A stretch of 12,230 nt of DNA from Ichthyophonus hoferi (taxonomy: Eukaryota > Opisthokonta > Ichthyosporea > Ichthyophonida > Ichthyophonidae), in the NCBI GenBank assembly GCA_002751075.1, contig NAOQ01000554.1, positions 1 through 12,230 of the forward strand, given 5' to 3'. Below, in pieces: positions 7,563 to 12,230 of the stretch (position 1 is its first letter; every line of letters starts with the position of its first letter). The translations under genes and the position numbers were made by a program. The notes under the pieces are model-generated. The model ran no database searches and was not told the origin of the DNA. It saw only the letters and a list, made by a program, of their open reading frames with translations.

Positions 7563-7970
7563 CCTTCCCTTGTATGTTTCTGGCAGAGGCGCATACATAC
7601 TTCTTCGAAAGTCAGGATAATATTTTGAAAGTTTTAAAAAGGAAAGACAAGAATAATATTAAAATATACACAAGACTGTCAAGTCAAAGAGCCTAATATA
7701 TAGCTGGATAAAAATAGGATCGTGAAATGATGAGCCCAAATAAGTTGCTTTGATGACTCTCATCTAAACGAAATGATTCGTTAATGAATATTACTAAAAA
7801 GGGAATAAAACTTGCCACACATAGGCACTGGGCAAAAAGCCATCTAAATATAGGCGCAATGTCTCAGATGATTGGCAGATCAAGAAAATGAGTGTACCAC
7901 AGGAGACCACGAACGTCAACACAAGAGTTCATGTGACTTATAGTTGAGATAATTTTAACTAATTACGTTG
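7563..7970 (-). repeat. Duplicated 5' flank, unit Y
   Basis: Counterpart of 5115-5395, with about 80 extra bases near 7739-7823. Shared blocks include tattttgaaagttttaaaaa, gtcaagtcaaagag, atcgtgaaatgatg, gtctcagatgattggcag and acgaacgtcaacacaa. The blocks nearest the gene keep a TTTTTAAAAC run that could serve as a TATA-like element. Confidence 0.8.
7869..7875 (-). promoter_or_regulatory. Conserved CCAAT box upstream of KCTD copy 2
   Basis: Partner of 5302-5308, in the same block of gtctcaga-tgattggcagat. It lies about 310 bp before the ATG at 7562 because of the extra bases in this copy. Confidence 0.4.
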
Positions 7971-8224
7971 CCTATGTTCTATAGATAACTATATTGACAG
8001 TTGTTTCTCTGTCAGTTATAGTCCAAACACTCTAATCCAAGGATATCAAAGTATGACTATATTTACCAATCAAAACAATCCTTTAAACATATCAACTAGC
8101 CAATAATTTTAAAAGGCATATAAAAAGTAACGAATCTATTAGAGTAGATAAGTAATACATAAGGTTATCATGGTAAGACTAATGAATATTGGTGCATTAG
8201 AATTTTAAATTCATTAAAAGTATT

Positions 8225-8230
8225 TTTATT
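8225..8230 (-). terminator. Candidate poly(A) signal for RAB3GAP2
   Basis: AATAAA on the minus strand lies about 470 bp after the stop at 8701. No closer canonical hexamer was seen. Positional evidence only. Confidence 0.25.
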
Positions 8231-8387
8231 GGTGAGCTAGTAACATCAATTAGACCTGAACCAATTATATTTTACAGGAATAAGTGCATCACAGATGTCA
8301 CTTGATTGGCGAGGGGAATCTGCAGGTGGAATGGAAGATGCACGTTAGTTGGTATAGTTATTATAGTTAACAGTTAACAATTAGTCA

Positions 8388-8459
8388 TAATAATAAGAAT
8401 AATAAGAATAAGAATAAGAATAAGAATAAGAAGAAGAAGAAGAAGGAAGAAGAAAAAGA

Positions 8460-8491
<32 letters not shown>

Positions 8492-8505
8492 TAATAATAA
8501 TATCA
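8388..8505. repeat. AATAAG/AAG repeat with uninterrupted purine tract
   Basis: The array begins as aataag units, passes into aag/gaa repeats and ends in aataat. From 8428 to 8491 (64 bp) the + strand contains only A and G, with partial mirror symmetry. It lies downstream of the RAB3GAP2 stop. Confidence 0.9.
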
Positions 8506-8700
8506 GTAATAATAATACCAACACCACTAAACAATATATAGTCGTATTTAAAAGATAATATATATATATAAATGCATGCTATAGAACCTACTATAATAAG
8601 AGAAATAAAGCCAGAGTAGAATAGTAAGGTCTGAGAGAGCAGAGTAGTACAGAAAAAATGAAAGAGATACATCAATAAAATAATGGCTTTATAATTAAGC

Positions 8701-8862
8701 TTAATCACCTACCAATGGGGAATCAGTAGACATCAAAGAGATTGCTTTATTTAGAAGGTTCTGTGTGGCCTTAATGGAGCATTCCTTATAGCCAATGGCA
8801 TTTTTGGATTCATCTTGTAGCCAATCAGATATTTCAGCCGGCAGATTAACCAATAGTTCCGC
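8701..8862 (-). CDS. RAB3GAP2: RAB3GAP2 terminal exon
   Basis: The exon is 162 bp, phase 0, after the acceptor ttacacag (AG at 8864-8863). It reads AELLVNLPAEISDWLQDESK through KATQNLLNKAISLM to TAA at 8703-8701. A GTAGGT inside the last codons could act as a donor to a further exon, but the in-frame stop two codons later is the simpler end. Confidence 0.75.
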   Translation of the reverse strand, partial: AELLVNLPAEISDWLQDESKNAIGYKECSIKATQNLLNKAISLMSTDSPLVGD

Positions 8863-9399
8863 CTGTGTAAAAGTTTATTAGCGCTCCTTTTTATAGCCTA
8901 TTGATGTATAATTCTCATGTAGGCCTACTTATAATATAATAGTGTTATTTTTAATACTCTGATATAATTGGTAATTATCAAATTATAATAACAACTCAAT
9001 TTTATTCCCTCATGCGTTCTACATAGAAGTACTCTGTAGTAACCAAATTTATAAAAATAACGCTTATATATCGTTGGTTCAACACTTATATACACATATG
9101 GGTGGTAATTGGAGATAGGGAACCAATGAGGAAGTCAGCCTATGTAGTTGACTTCATTTCAGGTAATACATATGTAATTTAAAATTAAAAACCAAAGTAT
9201 TAAATAACAATTAGTTGTTTTAAAAAACGTAATTGTTTTACAGATTAAAAATTCAACAGTTTTTTATAGTTATGTTCTTTTACAAAACAAAAATAAAAAT
9301 AAAAATAAAATCTTGGTGAAAGAACACTATACACTGTGAGATATGCCAATCCAATCAACACAACTGCAATATATAATTGTATACCGATTGTTCTCTCTC

Positions 9400-9430
<31 letters not shown>

Positions 9431-9751
9431 CGCATACATAGATTAAAAATAGTCTATTAGTAGATGCCTCAATCTATCTACTCCAATCACATGCCAGGTA
9501 AAGTTAGACGATTGGTTACAAGTCTATTACAAATCTTAAAAACACTACTTCATTTAAAGGTGTTTTAAAAGACATATATTATTGGTTATCTACTCGTGCA
9601 CATGAAACTATATACACATCTTCATACGGCGTCATCTTCTACTACAGGTAACGATAAGTGGTTGCTGGATAGTTAATTCAGCCAATAAAAATAATAATAA
9701 TTAAAATGATATTTGAGTGGATAAATTGATTTTGGGTATGCCATAATATGA

Positions 9752-9785
<34 letters not shown>

Positions 9786-12089
9786 CATATATACATATAT
9801 ACATACATATGGACATACATACATACATACATACATCCCAAGCGATGATAGTAGAAAGGAAAAGCTCAACCATCCAATCACATTAATCAATGGCACGAGT
9901 ATCCAACCAATGAAATAATAAATGGCTAAAAATAACCACTCTTACCTTTTGAGTAGCTATGACGTCATCCTCCGGTTCCTTCTCTGGTAGACCATAATTA
10001 GATCACCAATTAGAACATGACTGTCTAAATAGAGTCATGCGACCCGTGGGAAAGTACTAAGAGACTATTGGTGGGGTTATGCTATGACGTAGGGTAGGGT
10101 TCATACCATCGTATTCTATATAGTATATCTTATCTGATAGACATACTTAACACCACACATACGTGTTCCTATCTATCCCCGCTGAATGTTTATCCAATGA
10201 TTATCCCCCCTTTGTACACTCTAGTTACCCTCATATCACTGTCCACATGTACACCTACATACGTCACCCACCTCCTAACCATTGGCTAGCCAGTCGTCGA
10301 CCAACAACAGCGAAGAGTTCATCAGCCATAACAGAGGGGTGTTTTAACTGGATAAATTAATTTTAGTACTAAACATAAAATAAAAATCACTAAAATATTA
10401 AATAATTAATATCAATTTTAGATTATAGATTTTGCTTCACATTCTTTGATTTAATATTAATCTTTTCTTTTTCCCCTAAATTAAAAAAACAGACCAAAAT
10501 TAAATGCCCATTAAAATATCAAAATGATAATAAAGTTAAAGTTTGGGTTTCTTTTATATGGGTATATTTCAATTTTATACACAGTTATCAGCATTTTTAA
10601 TTAGAGATATATATGGTAATTTAAAAGTATATCTATCCAATGGTCTTTCATAAATATAAGCAAGTAAATATGATTAAAATGAAACACCTGGTTCTTTCAA
10701 AGAAACGCCAATGGAAGTGCCTACACCAATAGAGATTAAGGGTTAAAAATTAAAAATTAAATAACCAATAAATCAATATATGTATAAGAAAGTAAGACTC
10801 AAAGCAATCAGGCCATTAGAGGGACCTTCAGGGTGACGTCATAGTCATATCATATAGCCATATATGGACCTATACGTCTATATCTAGGCAAGCTATAATA
10901 TAAAACATACACAATCATCTCTATCTACCTATATATATGAAATAGGCAGAATGAGCCAATAGATCATAGACATTACTTACTAAATTTAGCTGTTCCTGGG
11001 CCCAATCATCCTCGCTCTCCTTGTAAAGCCATAATATATGTGCCTTCCTAACACAATCCTCCTCCAATAAAAACCATTGGGCTAATCTTGTAGCTACCTA
11101 TATATATAGATATGATACAATGCAGGATATTAAGACCCAGTAAGAACAGAGCACACTATATTATCTCAGTTACTAACCAATCAACCATCACCATTAAAAT
11201 TATATGCTGCTAACCCTACACATCCATTATAAACAAGACATGCGGAACATTAATTATAGTGCTGTGATTGAATGGCAATTAGATTGGATAAAAACCAGGT
11301 TTGCCCTCCTCCCATAATCAATACCCAAAAAACTATCTCCCCCTATTTCTACCAATCATTACCCTTATGTTAAAATAAGCCATCACCCTAAACCTACCTT
11401 TATCAAGCGAGCACTGGCCGGACTATGTGGTGGGTTGCAATTGGATGCCACCACTTTAGATATAAACTGTAGTCTACGTGACGTCAATGCCTCCATGATA
11501 TGATGATCCTTATCCAATTGATCTATCTGATTGAATAGCTTCCCCTCGTCATACAATAGAGAAGGTAAGCAAAGGTTCTTCCTGATAATCTCTAGAAATA
11601 ATTTCATTGGTTGTTGTCTGATCTCTACCGCAAAGATTAGAAACAGCGCACTGGTTATGTTTACATAGTCTAGGATGATTGGCCGTCGCTTAGTTACATC
11701 TTTGAGACTACCTGAATGTGGAAAAGGATTGGTTAATGATAGAAAGCTATTATTAGATCAACCCCTGTACACACTATCTGATCTTTTGTCTGTATCCACG
11801 TGTCTCTCATTGGAGAAATATCACATATGATGACATCATGTAAATCTAGTCCGTGTTATAATCCAGTCTAATATAACATTGTCCAATATATATATATAAC
11901 ATACAATAATAAAGTATAAGGTAATATAATACAATGCAATACACTACATTATGTAAATATATATATCTGAGTGCCACACAGTGATTGGTTCATAGTGATA
12001 TGTGTGCATTTTTTCTGAATACTATCTAATAATAAAGGCTACCAACCGGTTGGAATGGTGGGTGGTAAGGACTGGATCCAATCAGAAGA
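8701..12089 (-). CDS. RAB3GAP2: Rab3 GTPase-activating protein non-catalytic subunit, C-terminal part (six exons)
   Basis: Exons in transcript order are 12089-12047 (tentative), 11711-11398, 11097-10981, 10347-10272, 9983-9946 and 8862-8701. Their phases agree and they total 249 codons plus TAA. The assignment rests on the ordered C-terminal pattern recalled for animal RAB3GAP2: a helix ending SLLYDEGKLF and RLQFISKVV, then RLAQWFLLEEDCVRKAHILW, WLYKESEDDWAQEQL, a GRRLASQWL segment (human GQRLA...), ELLVNLPAEISDWLQ (human ELLARLPPTLCTWL) and KATQNLLNKAISLM near the end. The protein partners RAB3GAP1 in regulating Rab3 and Rab18 in vesicle traffic, ER shape and lipid-droplet biology. The seven-bladed N-terminal region would lie beyond the right edge. 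The stop follows PLVGD; human RAB3GAP2 has a somewhat longer tail. Confidence 0.72.
8863..9945 (-). other. RAB3GAP2 intron of 1083 bp
   Basis: The donor is GTAAGA (9945-9940) and the acceptor is acacag. It holds an A-rich (aaaat)n stretch near 9288-9310, (TA)n at 9404-9430 and the CATA/ATAC array at 9750-9836. I searched for an additional exon and saw none. Confidence 0.7.
9750..9836. repeat. (ACAT)n / ATAC microsatellite
   Basis: Two runs of acat units flank an atatacat-rich middle. Minus-strand frames with repeated MYVCM-type residues are its shadow. Confidence 0.9.
9946..9983 (-). CDS. RAB3GAP2: RAB3GAP2 38-bp exon
   Basis: After the acceptor gtctaccag the exon starts with AG, completing a Glu codon (GAG) with the last G of the previous exon. 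It then reads KEPEDDVIATQK and the donor GTAAGA. An acceptor two bases further in would be phase 0 but does not fit the upstream exon, so the phase-1 choice is preferred. It encodes the loop between GRRLASQWL and ELLVNLP, a variable, charged stretch in the family. Confidence 0.65.
9984..10271 (-). other. RAB3GAP2 intron of 288 bp
   Basis: The donor is GTGGGT and the acceptor is ctaccag. Nothing else is recognised. A + strand open frame over 10163-10360 is the antisense shadow of the next exon. Confidence 0.7.
10272..10347 (-). CDS. RAB3GAP2: RAB3GAP2 exon with GRRLASQWL
   Basis: The exon is 76 bp, entering in phase 0 after ttatccag and leaving in phase 1 at the donor GTGGGT. It reads LKHPSVMADELFAVVGRRLA and then SQWLG. 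The VVGRRLA core matches a segment recalled in human RAB3GAP2 (GQRLA preceded by a hydrophobic run) and fills the gap between the neighbouring exons. Confidence 0.72.
10348..10980 (-). other. RAB3GAP2 intron of 633 bp
   Basis: The donor is GTAAGT and the acceptor is ttatccag. The intron is AT-rich, with no exon or repeat array of note. Confidence 0.7.
10981..11097 (-). CDS. RAB3GAP2: RAB3GAP2 exon RLAQWF to QEQLNL
   Basis: The exon is 117 bp, phase 0 at both ends, with acceptor tatatatag and the consensus donor GTAAGT. It reads VATRLAQWFLLEEDCVRKAH and then ILWLYKESEDDWAQEQLNL. The alternation of hydrophobic residues fits the helical C-terminal domain of the subunit. Confidence 0.75.
11098..11397 (-). 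other. RAB3GAP2 intron of 300 bp
   Basis: The donor is GTAGGT (11397-11392) and the acceptor is tatatatag. It has CCAATCA words near 11176 and 11351 and nothing else that I recognise. Confidence 0.7.
11398..11711 (-). CDS. RAB3GAP2: RAB3GAP2 exon, long helical segment
   Basis: The exon is 314 bp: two bases complete a Gly codon, then SLKDVTKRRPIILDYVN, a hydrophobic helix (ALFLIFAVEIRQQPMKLF), SLLYDEGKLFNQI, EALTSRRLQFISKVVAS and SARLIK before the donor GTAGGT. The ATG at 11607 is internal, because the frame is open and conserved-looking upstream to the acceptor cattcag at 11712. Confidence 0.75.
12047..12089 (-). CDS. RAB3GAP2: Candidate 43-bp RAB3GAP2 exon
   Basis: After the acceptor cattatacag the segment reads SSDWIQSLPPTIPT and ends with G before GTTGGT. 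It is in phase 1 and joins correctly to the next exon (PTGSLKD). The donor is weak and the segment short. The phase match and the sensible coding support it, but it is the least certain exon of the model. Confidence 0.45.
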
Positions 12090-12152
12090 CTGTATAATGC
12101 AGAATAAAGTAGAGGAAGGGGTAAGAAAGAGAAAGAGAAAGATCAATAAGTA

Positions 12153-12153
12153 A

Positions 12154-12230
<77 letters not shown>
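12153..12230. repeat. (AAT)n microsatellite reaching the window end
   Basis: At least 26 uninterrupted aat units run off the right edge, preceded by a purine-rich gaaagagaaag stretch. The true length cannot be seen. Confidence 0.95.

Larger units (their letters stand above)
7971..8700. other. Region between KCTD copy 2 and RAB3GAP2
   Basis: The region is AT-rich and contains the A/G-rich array at 8388-8505. The minus-strand frame across 8385-8708 (poly-Phe/Leu/Ser) is the shadow of that array. A short + strand frame near 8278-8350 has no recognisable motif. No gene is supported. Confidence 0.65.

Noticed and set aside
8278-8350. Possible + strand exon after ttttacag near 8278
   Set aside because: A 20-odd codon frame with a GTGGAA donor is too short and has no partner exon or family resemblance.
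8385-8708. Minus-strand frame with a Phe/Leu-rich end resembling a membrane protein
   Set aside because: The hydrophobic run is the translation of the AAG/AATAAG array; it also overlaps the end of RAB3GAP2.
9673-9896. Minus-strand frames with repeated MYVCM-like residues
   Set aside because: They translate the (ACAT)n microsatellite in a RAB3GAP2 intron.
10163-10360. + strand frame of 65 codons
   Set aside because: It is antisense to the 76-bp RAB3GAP2 exon, whose coding sense on the minus strand is much better supported.

Overview
The window is AT-rich (roughly 70% by eye) eukaryotic nuclear DNA. It holds spliced genes with canonical GT-AG introns of about 0.3-1.1 kb, and many microsatellites and minisatellites. 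The protein families recognised (hormone-sensitive lipase, a KCTD-type BTB protein and a Rab3GAP non-catalytic subunit) point to an animal. The gene density, the simple repeats and a lipase without the mammalian regulatory insert suggest an invertebrate, perhaps a non-bilaterian such as a sponge or cnidarian. I cannot fix the species. Gene names come from motif recall and exon-by-exon reading, not from a database search.

Layout: (1) Positions 1-3938, + strand: the last six exons of a hormone-sensitive lipase (LIPE/HSL) gene. They join in frame into 236 codons plus stop and carry the oxyanion-hole HGGGF, the nucleophile GDSAGG, the acid Asp (DPLLDD) and the catalytic His (PHGF). The 5' part lies outside the window. 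(2) Positions about 4340-7970, - strand: a tandem duplication of a single-exon KCTD-like BTB/T1 gene with its 5' and 3' flanks. Both copies are broken, at different points. The second unit also seems to be split by a ~1.05 kb insertion of unknown type, bounded by a 9-bp direct repeat. (3) Positions 8701-12089, - strand: the last six exons of a gene I read as RAB3GAP2. They are 43 to 314 bp long with matching phases and total 249 codons plus stop. The 5' part runs off the right edge through an (AAT)n array.

LIPE and the KCTD pair converge tail to tail. The second KCTD copy and RAB3GAP2 lie in the same direction. The genes show no shared pathway (neutral-lipid hydrolysis, BTB adaptor, Rab18/Rab3 regulation), so this looks like ordinary gene neighbourhood. 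The most noteworthy extras are the short-form lipase, the paired KCTD decay with conserved flanks, an apparent excess of the word CCAATCA/TGATTGG across genes and introns, and repeat arrays rich in donor-like AGGTAT motifs just after a real splice donor. I found no novel multi-gene system.
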